Shown piece after piece: positions 39,263 to 50,403 of a stretch of 64,000 nt of DNA. The stretch comes from Coprinellus micaceus. Its lineage: Eukaryota > Basidiomycota > Agaricomycetes > Agaricales > Psathyrellaceae. Both the position numbers and the translations under genes were made by a program. Within the stretch, counting starts at the first letter, position 1, and each line of letters starts with the position of its first letter. The stretch covers positions 1,798,001 through 1,862,000 of the forward strand of contig OX596342.1 of assembly GCA_951394405.1 (NCBI GenBank), read 5' to 3'. The notes under the pieces are model-generated. The model was not told the origin of the DNA. It saw nothing but the letters and a program-made list of their open reading frames with translations, and did not search any database.

Positions 39263-41183
39263 CTAGTTATAAGCCAGATTCCCAGCAGGCATCCCGACAG
39301 AACGATGATACTTCTGAGTCGGAGCGAACTTCGCCTCCTTGGCGGTGGAAGGAGCCCCCATCAACGTTGCCTTGGCTTCCACCTCGCTAAATGGGAAGCT
39401 GGGAGAAGGTAGAAGTTCATAGATGCCCTTCGCATACGCAGGCGAGATGATATGCTGGCGCGCAATGTAATTAACCTTGATGATGTCATGGTCGACGAGC
39501 TTCAGGACGCCAGCGGTGTTCTTGTGGAGATGTTCCCTCGCCTTATCGTCCATGACCTTGTTATACAAATCGCGCGCCTGGTCATATTCGCTATCCTTGC
39601 CCTCATGCCAGAAGTGGGACTGGCGCGAGACGATGTTGCTGCCGACGAGGTAGGGCTGCTCGGCAGTGTCCTGGCGGAACTTGTCGACAAACGAGTTAGG
39701 CACGTAGTCAGGGTTCCCGCCGGTGTTAGCGTCGCTCCTCAGGGCACCGTCGAAGTTGAGGGGGCAGTAGGCGCTGGCCATGAACGGGCAGTTGACAGGG
39801 ACCTGGTGGAGGTTGACCCCGAGGCGGTGGTACTGCGCATCGCGGTAAAAGAACATGCGGAACTGCAGCAGGCTATCGGGGGAGTCCTCGACACCAGGAA
39901 TCACGGCACCAGGGGAGAAAGCTGCCTGCTCGACGTCGCGGTGGTAGTTTTCGGGGTTCTTGTTCAGGATGACGCGGCCAACTTCGCGCATGGGGAAGCG
40001 GGAGCGGGGCCAGACCTTCGTCACGTCGAAGGGGTCGAAGCCCAACTTGGCTGGGTCGGCTTCCTCGGAGGCCATAAGTTGGACCTTCATGATCCAGGTA
40101 GGCGTTTCTCCCCGTTCGATGGCCGCGAACAAGTCGCGCTTGGAGAAGTCAGGATCTTCGCCGGACATCTGAACAGCTTCGGGCCAAGTGAATTGCTTCT
40201 GGCCTTCGGCGTTGATGTAGTGGTACTTGACGTAGTAGAATTGTCCGTGCTTGTTCACCCTGGGCAGGCCTGAGCAATACGGAGTGGCAGTAAGCAAGAG
40301 GAGACGAACCACTTAAAAGTATGGCACCCATAACCATGGGACCCCCTCCAGCCCTGGGGAGTACCGTGGTCGCTGAAGAACATCATTCCAGCGTGGTTGG
40401 ACTCGGGAGTGTTCGCGAGGAAGTCGAACGTGGCGTTGTAGTCCAAGAGGAAGTTCTGAGGGTTCCTCTGCTGGGAGCGAATGACGTCGGGTCCTTGCAT
40501 GGGATCGCGGCAGAAGAAGACAGGCTACGTGGGTCGACATCAGACGAGGCCGAAGGCGAATGGATGTCGAGGGCTTACCCAGTTGAGGCCGACCATATCG
40601 TAGTTGCCATCCTCAGTGTAGTGCTTGATGGCGAAGCCCCGAGGGTTACGCCCGGAATCGGCGAACTCGCGACCGAAGGTCACAGTGGAGAACCTGAGGA
40701 AGATCGGGGTTCTCTTTCCGGAGTGACCATACAAGCATGCCTGGAACGCAGAGTCATTACTCCGGACAATGCTCGTCGTGAAAGCTGGGTGCGAACCTTC
40801 GTATACTGGCTCATGTCGTTGGTGCATTCGAAGTACCCGAATGCGCCAGAACCGGAAGGATGCACCATTCGCTCCAAGGTCTTGGCTCGGTTGAAGGTCT
40901 GCTGCTTCTGCATCAGGAAGAAGTCGCTGACGACAGGGATCCCGCCGATGTTCTTGCTGTGAGTCCCAGATGGAAGAGGGATGCCTTCGTTGCTGGTGAA
41001 GCAAGGAGCAGGGTAAGGCGGACCGCCATGAACGACGCCAGTACCCCTCGAGATCACTTCGGCAGGTCCTTCATTGGCGTTGCTTAAAGTCGAAGAAGGT
41101 TTCAAAGCGGAAGGACCAACCCCGGCAGCGCCTAGCGCATGCTGCGCAGCTTGCATTGGGTGAGTGAAAGGGTTTCTAGACAT
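39263..41183 (-). CDS. Heme catalase, divergent, 586 aa
   Basis: Monofunctional heme catalase, converting 2 H2O2 to water and O2. Minus-strand exons 41183-40797, 40740-40579, 40524-40310, 40259-39263; total 1761 nt. The active-site signature FNRAKTLERMVHPSGSGAFG contains the distal His108. The likely distal Asn is in the block DMVGLNWPVFFCRDP, where most catalases have VGNNTPVFF. The proximal heme Tyr393 lies in RMFFYRDAQYHRLG; Phe392 does not fit the usual small residue at that place. There is a ~95-residue N-terminal extension before the catalase core and no clear signal peptide; the C-terminus (NLAYN) is not a peroxisomal SKL. It is divergent from the ferric reductase across a 1.1 kb region. 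A long antisense open frame over exon 4 is a codon-bias shadow. Confidence 0.93.
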
Positions 41184-41228
41184 GGCTCGGAAGGAGAGTC
41201 GGAAAGTGGACAGAAATGCGGGGAAGAC

Positions 41229-41236
41229 CCTTATAT
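41229..41236 (-). promoter_or_regulatory. TATA-like box for catalase
   Basis: ATATAAGG on the minus strand about 46 nt upstream of the catalase ATG. The distance is typical for fungal TATA boxes with a very short 5' UTR. Confidence 0.4.
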
Positions 41237-42018
41237 TCCAGGTCGTAAGACAGTCTGAGATCATACTCCAGTTGACGTAGCCCGAGGCCCTTGCACCTGG
41301 CGATTCCATGTCCCCAGAGCCGAGTCAGAGCCGAGTCGCAGTGATAGACAATGTCTACCTTCGTGATCGGTCAACACCAAACGAACGAGTGCCCCAGAAC
41401 GCGAGTCGTAGAAACCAAGAACTTCACAATTTTTTCTTGAGCGAAGATGTCGCCTCCTCTTCCAGCCGATACCCTCCAAGGTGATCCTAGAGGGTCTCCA
41501 AGAAGCTTCAACCGAGCAGGGAAGATGGGGCAGGACATCACTGCGGTGGCTCCAAATCGCGTCGTGCCATGACTCAATCGCAGCCTCAGCGGCCTCGGTG
41601 GCCTTCGTCACCGTCTCTAGCGTTGTTGAAGGAGTCCTTGTCGTCGTCGTGGCGAGAGCCAGCAGCGATCAACAAAGTTTGAAGGACGACCGGCAATTGC
41701 CGATGTCGTCCGGGCGTGGGAGAGCGTTGCGTTTTCCAAAACAGGAGCTTTGTCGGCCATCGCTTCCGATCGTCCCGCCACGGCCCATTTGTGTGCGGTT
41801 GTTGGGGCCAGAGGATCGACATATAGGCCAAGGTCTGAAGAGGAATGGGCGATGGATTCCTTTCTTTCCTTCCCCCACATTCACCTTGAAGCCCCCTGAA
41901 TTCCCCACTGACGCTGCAATCTCACTGGCCCCTCTCCTCGATGAAGGTCTCCTGGTTTGCGACCATCCCGGACATGTTGGCTAGGCTTTCATTCTAGCCA
42001 ATTCTACTTACTTTGCGC

Positions 42019-42038
42019 AGATGTCAAAAATGACATCT
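42019..42038. promoter_or_regulatory. Perfect dyad AGATGTCA-AAAA-TGACATCT
   Basis: Two 8-bp arms are exact reverse complements around a 4-nt A spacer. TGACATC is close to the TGACGTCA core bound by bZIP factors. It lies 280 nt before the ferric reductase ATG and 15 nt before the GATA pair. Function is inferred from symmetry and location only. Confidence 0.4.
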
Positions 42039-42052
42039 AATCCCCAAAGATC

Positions 42053-42062
42053 TTATCTTATC
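42053..42062 (-). promoter_or_regulatory. Tandem GATA sites upstream of ferric reductase
   Basis: On the minus strand the sequence reads AGATAAGATAAGA, two adjacent GATAA sites in the context of A/T-GATAA. Fungal GATA repressors of iron uptake (Urbs1, SreA, Fep1) bind such sites upstream of ferric reductases and siderophore genes. That this pair is iron-responsive is inference. Position is about 255 nt before the ATG. Confidence 0.5.
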
Positions 42063-42174
42063 TCGGGCTGGAGAGGTCGGCAGCAGTGCGGCGCTGCACA
42101 ATCAAAATGAAGCTTGTCCCCTGCCTCGTTGCATCCAGCATGCGAAATTAGGTTACGAAAATTGCTCTTCGCCT

Positions 42175-42183
42175 TATATAAAA
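42175..42183 (+). promoter_or_regulatory. TATA box for ferric reductase
   Basis: TATATAAAA 135 nt before the ATG at 42318. It supports starting translation at 42318 rather than at the ATG at 42114, which lies upstream of this box although the frame is open from it. Confidence 0.5.
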
Positions 42184-42317
42184 AGCTCCAGGCCCAGGAT
42201 GCATGCAGGATTCCTTTTGATTCCGCTGACCGACCAGCACGACCAGTCTCGCCTAGTAGCAGCCAGCCGCCTGCGTACGCTGGACGCACGCTTGCAGCAC
42301 TCCTCCTCCCTTTCCCT

Positions 42318-44656
42318 ATGTCTTCGAGCAGTCTCACAGCAACGGCGACAGGGGCCGTACCTTCCCCGACGAGTGCAGCCCCCAAGCTCCAGGAACAACT
42401 GGTCAAGTCCTCGGCCCTCGTCTGGCGTGTATCCCTCTTCATCTACGCGATAATCGCTGTCGTCGTCGTCCTCCGGATCCCGCACCTCATCGGCCTCTTT
42501 GGAACCTCGTCGGAATGGCACAACGGACACGTCTTCCGCTGGGTCCGGCCTCGGAAGACCAAGACGGCGAAGGCCAGGGCCAAGGCTGCCAGGGCTATGC
42601 AGAGGAATGACTCGGCCAGGACAATGGTGGGGGACGACCCCGAGTTCACGAAGGACACACCCACGACGGAATACCATAGGCCAACTGTACGGCGTCGGCC
42701 AACGGAACCTGGCGTTCGCAAGAAGTTCCTCTTCCCAGCCCACGTCTCTGCTGTACTGCCCTTCCTCCGTCCCCTGCTCTCTCTGGCACGCTCGCGGGCT
42801 CCCCTCCCCGGTTACTCTGTCGGACAGCTGTCCTTACTCCTATTCTACTTTGTTGTGCTTCTCTCTGCCACCCTTTATCATTCCAGTCCTTTCATAGATG
42901 CGACTCGGCCTGCGTGGGTTGCGGTCTCCCAAGTCCCCCTGGTCTTGGCGCTGGCGCAGAAGAACAACGTCCTCGGGAGCCTCCTAGGATACGGTTACGA
43001 GAGGGTGAGTTGCCCTTCTCTGACATTTCCCGACGTCTATGATTGACTTTCATTTGCAGCTTAACTATATCCATCGTTTTGCAGGGAAGCTGGTGATCCT
43101 GGGTAGCAATCTCCACGCCATATTCTACCGTGCGTCCTCCCGAGTTCCGCATCGCCTTTTCATTCACCCTGCTTGCAGTGTACCGATGGACTGCGAACGG
43201 GACGTTTGCGCAGTACATCATGTTTCCCAAGAACGCTTGGGGATTGGCCTTGCTCGTCGCAATGGACGTCCTCTACATCTTCTCCACCCCCTTCTGGCGA
43301 AAGAATGCGTATAACATTTTCATTTGGAGCCACACTCTCTCCGTCCTTGTCATCATACCCGCTGTAAGCCCTCTTCCTTTCCATTCGTGATACCCGCACA
43401 CACACGCTCATGCTTAATACTGCTATACCTAGATTTACATGCACCAGCCGTCACTCTGGATTTACGCCGTGATCTCAGCAGCGGTTTACGGGTTCGATCG
43501 TACTCTCCGGCTTGTGAAGACGCGCATTACGACCGCGGTGCTCACCCCCGAGTCGAACGACAACGTTATTCGTATCCAGGTGCCAAGTGTGAACGCGGGT
43601 TGGAGGGCCGGTCAGCATGTGAGGTTGAGGGTGCTGAGGATTGGAGGTCCCATGGGCCTATTTGGGTGGATGGAGGTGCACCCGTTCACCATAGCCAGTG
43701 CAAGTGTGAGTACGGGCGGACGTGGGGGTGGGAGAGGTGACGAGGGAATGGTGCTGATCGTGAAGAAGGCGGGTGATTGGACTGGGAAGCTAGCCCGATT
43801 AGCCGCGAGTAATCGGTACCAGGAAAGGGAAGGCGAACTAGAGCCGGAGGAGAAGGCCGCGCGTCGCCGAGACGTTGAAAGCTTAGAGAGCCACAGTGTT
43901 CCAGTACGTGTTTGGCTCGAGGGACCGTACGGAGGTTGTGGACGGACGGTATTTTCCAGCTTCTCAGGGGCACTCCTCGTTTGTGGTGGTAGCGGTATCT
44001 CTTTCGGCCTTTCGATCCTGCAAGACCTCGTCGCCAAGGACGCAGTAGGGGAAAGCAGACTGAAGTACGTCGAACTGATCTGGGTCGTTCCAGAACAACA
44101 AAGCCTCGACGGGAGCGTCATCCACGAACTAGTCGAACTCGTCGACGAGAGCATATATAACCGCTCGAAACAAGGCCATGGGCGTATGGAAGTCAAGATC
44201 AGCGTCTCGTTTACCCGAGCCCCAACAGCCTCGGGCACCGAGAAATTCAAAGGCGTCCTCGTCTCCCTCGCACGCGCCCAATCTTCCTCATCCTCGGTTG
44301 ACTTGGATTTGGAGGATGTTGATGTCAGTACCAGGGCGGTCGGCGTACATCCGAATGTCGTAGTGAGTCCAGGCCGGCCGAGGTTGGCAAAGGGGTTGGA
44401 CACCGTTATGGCAAAGGCGGCGGTGCTAGGCCATGGGGACCCCGAGCAGGTGGAGGTGAATGGGATGAAGGGGATTGTGGTGGGTGTGTGTGGACCGGCT
44501 GAGTTGGGCGCAGAGGTGGTCAAGACGGTGGGGGGCGTGGATGCGTCGAGGAAAGCGCGGGTTGGGGGTGTTGAGGTCCATGAGGAGTAAGTGTTGCCTT
44601 CTTGCTTTTAGTATGTGAATTAACAATTGCTTTCTTCCAGGACCTTTGGGATGTAG
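42318..44656 (+). CDS. Ferric-chelate reductase (FRE-type, NADPH oxidase superfamily), 703 aa
   Basis: A plasma-membrane flavocytochrome b that moves electrons from NADPH through FAD and two hemes to external Fe3+ (or Cu2+) for uptake. Exons 42318-43004, 43060-43129, 43179-43363, 43433-44586, 44641-44656; total 2112 nt. An N-terminal helix (residues ~40-60) is followed by a basic loop, and a helix in GQLSLLLFYFVVLLSATLY precedes the ferric reductase domain. Heme ligands are likely His234 (YIHRFAGK) and His248 (SNLHAIFY), paired with His in IWSHTLSV and YMHQ. The FAD site is HPFTIAS and the NAD(P) site is CGGSGISFG. The 16-nt last exon adds E-T-F-G-M; an unspliced reading would end in E-E. It is head-to-head with catalase. 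Confidence 0.92.
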
Positions 44657-45517
44657 TCGCACGTCTGGGTCGTCGTTCCCATCACCACATAGAGTTTCGC
44701 TTTCGCTTCAGAACCTACATCGTCTGTCATTTCTCCTCCACTGTCTTTCCTCCCTTTTCTCTTTGGGATACCCCGGCGCAGAGCTGGCGACGCAGTGGGC
44801 ACTTGGTCACCCTTTCCACCTTCTTCCCGCACCTTGACGGCCGACCCTGTCAATCTTTGCGTCAGCAACAGCCTTCCTTTCCGTCTGCGACCCCGCGTTG
44901 AACGTCCTTCACGTTGTGCCTTCATCCAGTCACTCGTTTCCGTTTTCATTTGTCGTCTTTCGACTTTCTCGGGGCTGAATCTTTACCTGGTCCCCATGAT
45001 GCCAGCATCTACCTTTCATCTACCTACACTTCGACAGTTTCAATTTCTATCCCAAACGTACGAACACCCGCACGATTCGTGTGGAAATCACATAACGCAT
45101 TTTGTAACACAACGCACGAACGTCAACTTGTACAGTATTATATCGTTATTGGGTGTATGTATATTATCTGTAATTTCTAGCTATCGCCTGCCGTCACCAG
45201 TTGAATTTTTGAAAGCAGATGGAGACTGAATGAACCTGGGAGGAAACTGCCATCCGTTTCAGGCAGCGTCCAGAACGTTTTGGTTCATTTGGACGCCCTC
45301 CATAGAAGGCCATATGCCATATCAATGTTATGTGGTATGCTTAAGCGCTCATGAGCTTCGGTGGCGGGAGTAACCTAAGCGACGAAAGATGTACTTGGGG
45401 AACATTTACGGGAGTCAATAATACAGTCATAAGCCAACATCAAGTCGTAAGTCATAAAGAGGTCGCGGGTGTACGTAGTCAATAAGCAGCGCTGTAGAGG
45501 AAGTAGGGTGGGGGACT
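44657..45517. other. Intergenic, ferric reductase to FunK1 kinase 1 (convergent)
   Basis: 860 nt between two gene ends, probably both 3' UTRs. Pyrimidine-rich with short chance frames; no gene or repeat was recognised. Confidence 0.45.
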
Positions 45518-47582
45518 TCAACGCTTCAAATAGGAGGGAAGATTAATCTTCATAGAAACAAGTGGCTTTCGAATGGGAACATCAAGCTTTGCCAGGGATT
45601 CGTCGAAGAGCGCGAGAATTCGCTTGTAGTGACTGTCCCTATCTCCCGCAAGCTCCAAGCGTGCCTTCATTTGCTTCTTGGGGTCGGCGATATCATCAAA
45701 GCTGAACTTGAGCTGGTTGATCTCCTTCAGGAACATGAAGAATTCCTCCAGAAGCTTCTTGGTAGGACTTCCGAAGCTGTCCAAAACTTTGGATGTGTCG
45801 AACATTGCCTTGGCTCGGAAGAATGTATCCTTGAGCTCGAAGGAGGTGCGGTCGCAGTGTGAGAAGTCGATGAATTGCCGCATCCCGACATGGCAACCCG
45901 GGAACGCCCACCCGTAGGTCGTTTGACAGAGGGTCCAAAATGCGGCCTCAAGGTCATCCAAGTGGTCGCGAAGATACCTAGCGGCGAAATTGCGATCGAT
46001 ACGGCATCGCAGAACGCTTAGTGACATGTACCCGCGGGTTCCCTGAAGGTTTAATTGCATTGAGAATTGTGCGGAGGGAGGAAATATGGGGGAAATACGC
46101 ACTCCAGATTGGTTTCTTTCCTTCGAATCATCCATCGCATGCGCCAGGTCAAGGTCGATCACTACTCCTCGCCAGCCGCGCTGGGCACCCTCGACTCCCA
46201 GGAGGATGTTACCGGGAGAAATATCCCTGTGGATCAACCCGAGCTCGTTCAAGCGCTGTAAGGCGGCCACTCCGTCCCGGAACGCCTCGAGTACCTTCCT
46301 CTCGTCCTCGCAATAGACCACGCGATCACCATACTCCTCCAGCACGATGCGGTACCGAGTTAGGTCGACTTCTGAGGATTCCTTCCGCTCCCCTCTGGGA
46401 ACTGCGCGCATCTCCACAATCGTAGGATACGGGCTGATGTCTTCCCTGACCATCTGCACCAGTCCCTCGACCCCGCGTACGAGGGCAAGATACTCGCTTT
46501 CTGGTCGCTCGTTGGAAGGAAGCCATGTATCCTTGATAATAATGTTCCTGCCAGTGACCGGGTCGGTGACGCTCCAGACGCGCATTCCCCTTGAATAGAT
46601 CTCCGAGCGCCCGAAAATTGGCTGGAGGAATCTCATCGGGTAGCTCGTGCGAACGTCGTTTTCGTCGACTACGTCGACATGGCCTGCGACCTTTCTGCCG
46701 TCCTTGAACGTCCACCAGATGGTGTCGTCGAAGCCAAGCTCTTGTTCGTCGAATGCGGATATGGCGAAAATAAAGTGGACCAGGGTCTCGGGCTCGACAT
46801 GGTACCAGACCTCCTGCGTAGACTGCACGCCTGCGCGGTCGAATTGTACAAGTGCGGCTCTATCCTCGGTCATGTACATAAGCCTGACGGCGTCCCTATT
46901 GGGCTGCTGGATTAACATCTGCCTGTATGGTGCGTCAGCTTATACACTTTAGCGGAGGGGTTAAGTCTTGAACGTACTTAGCGAAGACGCCCAATTCGAA
47001 GATATGCTGTTCTTGACACTTCTTGTTCTCTTCGGTCACCACCTGAACGCAGGCAGCGATGTTCGTGTACCCGACTTTCCCCTTTCCTGGTAGCTCGAAA
47101 GAGGGTACAGTAGCGACGATGGCCAAACTTGGGGAAGACGAGGTTGTTTGACCGGGGGCGGGCTTGTGGGCGAGGCGTAGGTTCCAGGTATCGACGATGG
47201 AGCGAGTGCTGCCGTCGGTGTGAGTAGACTCTGCCGTCATATGTGCAAGAATAGTGGTGATGAGAGCAGCAATCGGGGAGTAAAGGTCACTGTTGTGTTG
47301 GGGAAGCTCTGGGACATTGGCCCACCGCACGTCGTGCTCGGAATACAAATGAATCTTGGTCAAGAAATCCGTCAGAAACTCTCGCGGTACTGCAGGTTCT
47401 CCATTGATCCTAGGAAGTTCTGGGATCCCGGAAATTTCAATCCTTCCAGCGAGGTTCTTCGCAATATCTTTGCCCTCTTGATCGAGCCCTGGATACTCTT
47501 CGAGAATCTCCTGATCCGCATCACTCCCGGGTTGGGAATCGGAGCTAAACATGGCCCTCCGGGGAGGCATGGCGGTAGGCAT
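45518..47582 (-). CDS. FunK1-type protein kinase 1, 649 aa
   Basis: A FunK1 kinase, a family expanded in multicellular basidiomycetes. Minus-strand exons 47582-46978, 46922-46103, 46042-45518; total 1950 nt. Residues 1-200 form the N-terminal region; the middle region with PVTGRNIIIKDTW gives the candidate ATP-binding Lys332. The catalytic loop is LIHRDISPGNILL (His433, Arg434, Asp435) and the metal-binding DFG equivalent is DLDLAH. The activation segment GTRGYMSLSVL follows the second intron. The C-terminus forms helices rich in Lys and Leu. Intron 2 (46043-46102, 60 nt) is a multiple of three; without splicing, 20 extra residues would be inserted right after QSG. ATG 47582 is the first Met; upstream codons in frame are TTG-initiated only. 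Target proteins unknown. Confidence 0.92.
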
Positions 47583-48417
47583 GGTGGTGGTTGAGGTCAA
47601 AGAAGGATATGAAAGGGAAAATATCGTGGAAATTCAAGCCTGTTGAAAAGGCTGTCTGTGAGTTCCGGATTTGGAAAGTGGAAACAGGAACATACAGATG
47701 CACGTGATGCTAACCCATTCAGGAAGACCGGAAGACACCGGAGCTCGCAGAGCTGAATCGCCGGTCCGACAGGCCAGTCGAAGACTCGAACATAGCTCCC
47801 GCCCATCCCGCTCTCGGGGGACCGTCGCCTTGTCAGGCGGGATGGTGCAAAGCAGGTTCAATTTTAGTAGACCCACGGGCGCTGGGCGTTAGAATAGAGT
47901 CACAACACTGTTCAGGTGGCCCTGGCTGGCCTCGAGCAGCCTCGAGCGGGATTCCCGAGAAGTCGGTGAATTAGAGGGAAGGCGAGGCAGCCAGGAATAC
48001 AAGTACGTGTGGGAAGGGAGGAAGGCCCTCTATAGAATTACACCCAGCAAAGGGATCCTAAAGCGAAGAGAGACGAAAGGCACTCATATACTACAGCCGA
48101 CATGGAAGGAAAGCACGAGGAAAGCCAAACAGGAAGTAACAGCCCAACTACAGGAACCCAATACCGAGATCAAAGAAGCGGAAGACCGAAAGTGAAGAGA
48201 ATAGACCAAGGGATACACTACAGAAGCCAGAGAGAGATGCATGGAGGTATTGCGTGCCGATGAATACAGTATACATATGCTTAGTTTGGAGATAGAATCG
48301 TGAGTGTCCATGAGATATGAATAGTCTTGTCAATCGCCGCTGCCGATGAGCGTGTATAGTCGACAGCGACGACGGATAAGGGAGAAGAAAGAAAATAAAT
48401 GCCCGCACCGTCAACGA
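47583..48417. other. Intergenic, FunK1 kinase 1 promoter side
   Basis: 835 nt. Nothing recognisable apart from purine-rich DNA at about 48050-48250. Confidence 0.4.
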
Positions 48418-50403
48418 TCAAGGAGTAATATACTCGGGGGACCACACCTCTGGGAACCGATACCAGGAAGGTGGAAGCTGCAGCAGGTTCACCACCCGGC
48501 CCCCACTGGGAGTAGCACCTCCCTGTGCCACACTAGGGTTGAAAGCGTCGACTAATCCGTGATGGTGGTGGTGTGCGTGATGATCCTGGTCTGGTAGATG
48601 CTGATACCCGACCCCATGGTATCCACTGGGGTAGCCGGTCACCGAGTTCCTCCTCGAACTCGGCCCACCGTACCTCACAACCTCGAATTCCAGCCAACTG
48701 TCCTCATACCTATGTGTCCCCGTCCTCTTCCTGTACTCGAAGCCTACCCTCTCCAGCTTCCCCATCCTTCCTGCAAAGTAAGTTGCACACTCCCTCCTCG
48801 CATTCCTCCACGGCTCCACGCGATCCGCCTCGTCAAACTCGGGGAACTGGATACACAACCTCAATGCCTTGAGGGAATCGGACAGCGGGCCGAGGGCAGA
48901 GGCGAACTCTTCCCAAGCGTAAATAGATTTGCCGTCGTGGTACCCGCAAAGCTCGACCTCGAGCGACTCGAGCGAGGGGAAGAGTGCGGCGATTCTGTGG
49001 CAGAGATCGGGGTTGGCTTTGTCCTCGATCATGATGCGGAGGACCTTGAGCGAGGGGTAGGTAGTAAGCGCCGCCGGAGTCGACGCAGCGACAGTAGACG
49101 ATAATGGAGCAGGGGAAGGCGATGGCTGGCATGAACTTGAGGCGGAGAGAGAGGGGTCACTCACAGCGGCGCCCTGGTTCGGCAGCGGCGTCGCGAGATC
49201 GCTCATCAGCGCGTTAACCTCCGCCCGGCTGAGCGCAATGGGAACACGGGGGAGATCGCTAATCGCACAGATAACGAGGCGCTCTAGCTGGTTGGCGTAG
49301 TGGAAGATGATGCCCGATAGCTGGCAGGCGTTTGAGAGCGCAAACCTTCGGAGCTGGGTTAAGAGCGTGGCGGGGTTGCCTTTTGCCGTTGTGTGGATGG
49401 GACTAGAGTGAACGGCGGGGAGAAGGGGGCTGGAGGTGGATAGTTGAGTGGGAAGGACTTGGAACAGAGGATCGTTTTTGACGGTGGCGAACAGCAGCCG
49501 CAGATCGTCGAGCTTGGGCATCTTAGCGACGATGTCGACCAGCTCGGTGCCGGATTGGCGTGGGGCGTGGCCCGTAAGGATCAGAGTATGCAAGTTGGGC
49601 CATTCATGCTGTGCTAGGTCGAACAGCTGGCACAGATCCCCCGAGACTTGGATTGACTTTAGGGAGTGGGCCTTGGCGAAATTGAATAGAAGGGCTTGGG
49701 CGGCATACCAAGCCAGGCTATCATGCTTGTACTTCTTCCTGTAGTCCCTTATGTAGTACGTGAGATCCTGGTACTTGGCGTCGTATGGACCTTCGCCCAC
49801 CCGCAGGGCCTCGGCAACGGGCACAAGAGAGAGGTGTTCCAGATGGAATTGAGAGGGTACACGTGGGATGAGTCCCATGTATACTGGGGTGTCGGAAATG
49901 GAGAGCGATCGGATGGAGGGGCACTGGGTGAGGGCGGTGAAGATGGCGCTAGGAGGGTAGAAAGGACAGGAAATGTGGAGTTTGTTCAGTCCCCCCATGC
50001 GTGGCAGGGCGTGGATGAGCTTGTCCATGTGTCGTGGGTGGTAGTCCCCACCGATGTAATAGCGGTCGCCCCACAGCGGTGGAGTTGAGTCTGGCCAATG
50101 GTCAGGCCATAGAAGGGAGAGCTTCCTGATAAACTGTCAGCCCTGAACGAGGGAGGACTTGTATTCGATTGACACACACCTGAAATGCCGCCAGAGCGAC
50201 TCTGGAAAGAACTCTAACCCATTCTCCTCCGAGTGCTTGTCCCCGTGTGGCCACCGAACATCGTGGAAGAGGACCGGCAACGCGACCTCCCTGAGCAGAG
50301 GACTCGCCAGAGAAATGTTCTTGAGGTCCTGTGCGTGGCCAGGCGAGTCCGCTACCTCTGCGATAATCGAGTATAAGATATCAGAATCCAGCATGGCACC
50401 CAT
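48418..50403 (-). CDS. F-box-like protein with leucine-rich body, 643 aa
   Basis: Minus-strand exons 50403-50180 and 50125-48418 total 1932 nt. The N-terminus (LDSDILYSIIAEVAD, then LKNISLASPLLREVALPVLF, residues ~5-45) has the helical pattern of an F-box-like domain found in basidiomycetes. The body has irregular leucine-rich segments such as LEHLSLVPV, LHTLILTG, LRRFALSN, LKVLRIMIED and LESLEVELCG, typical of F-box/LRR proteins. A low-complexity Ser/Pro/Ala insert lies at about residues 400-435 and a His-rich stretch (HHAHHHHHG) near the C-terminus. A role as substrate receptor of an SCF ubiquitin ligase is the family-based guess. UBC13 lies 700 nt upstream in the same direction; the link may be chance. 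Confidence 0.82.

Larger units (their letters stand above)
41184..42317. other. Divergent promoter region between catalase and ferric reductase
   Basis: 1.13 kb with no supportable gene. It carries a TATA-like box on each side, a perfect 8-bp dyad (42019-42038) and tandem GATA sites (42053-42062). Open frames here overlap each other and have no motifs. Confidence 0.6.

Noticed and set aside
39452..40273. 273-codon open frame antisense to catalase exon 4
   Set aside because: It mirrors the catalase coding frame; codon bias (few stops on the opposite strand) explains it and no motif is present.
42114..42317. Upstream in-frame ATG extending ferric reductase by 68 residues
   Set aside because: The TATA box at 42175-42183 lies inside this extension, and the added sequence does not resemble a signal or membrane segment.
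43612..44523. 303-codon open frame antisense to the ferric reductase
   Set aside because: Shadow of the large GC-rich last coding exon; low-complexity Ser/Thr/Pro translation without motifs.
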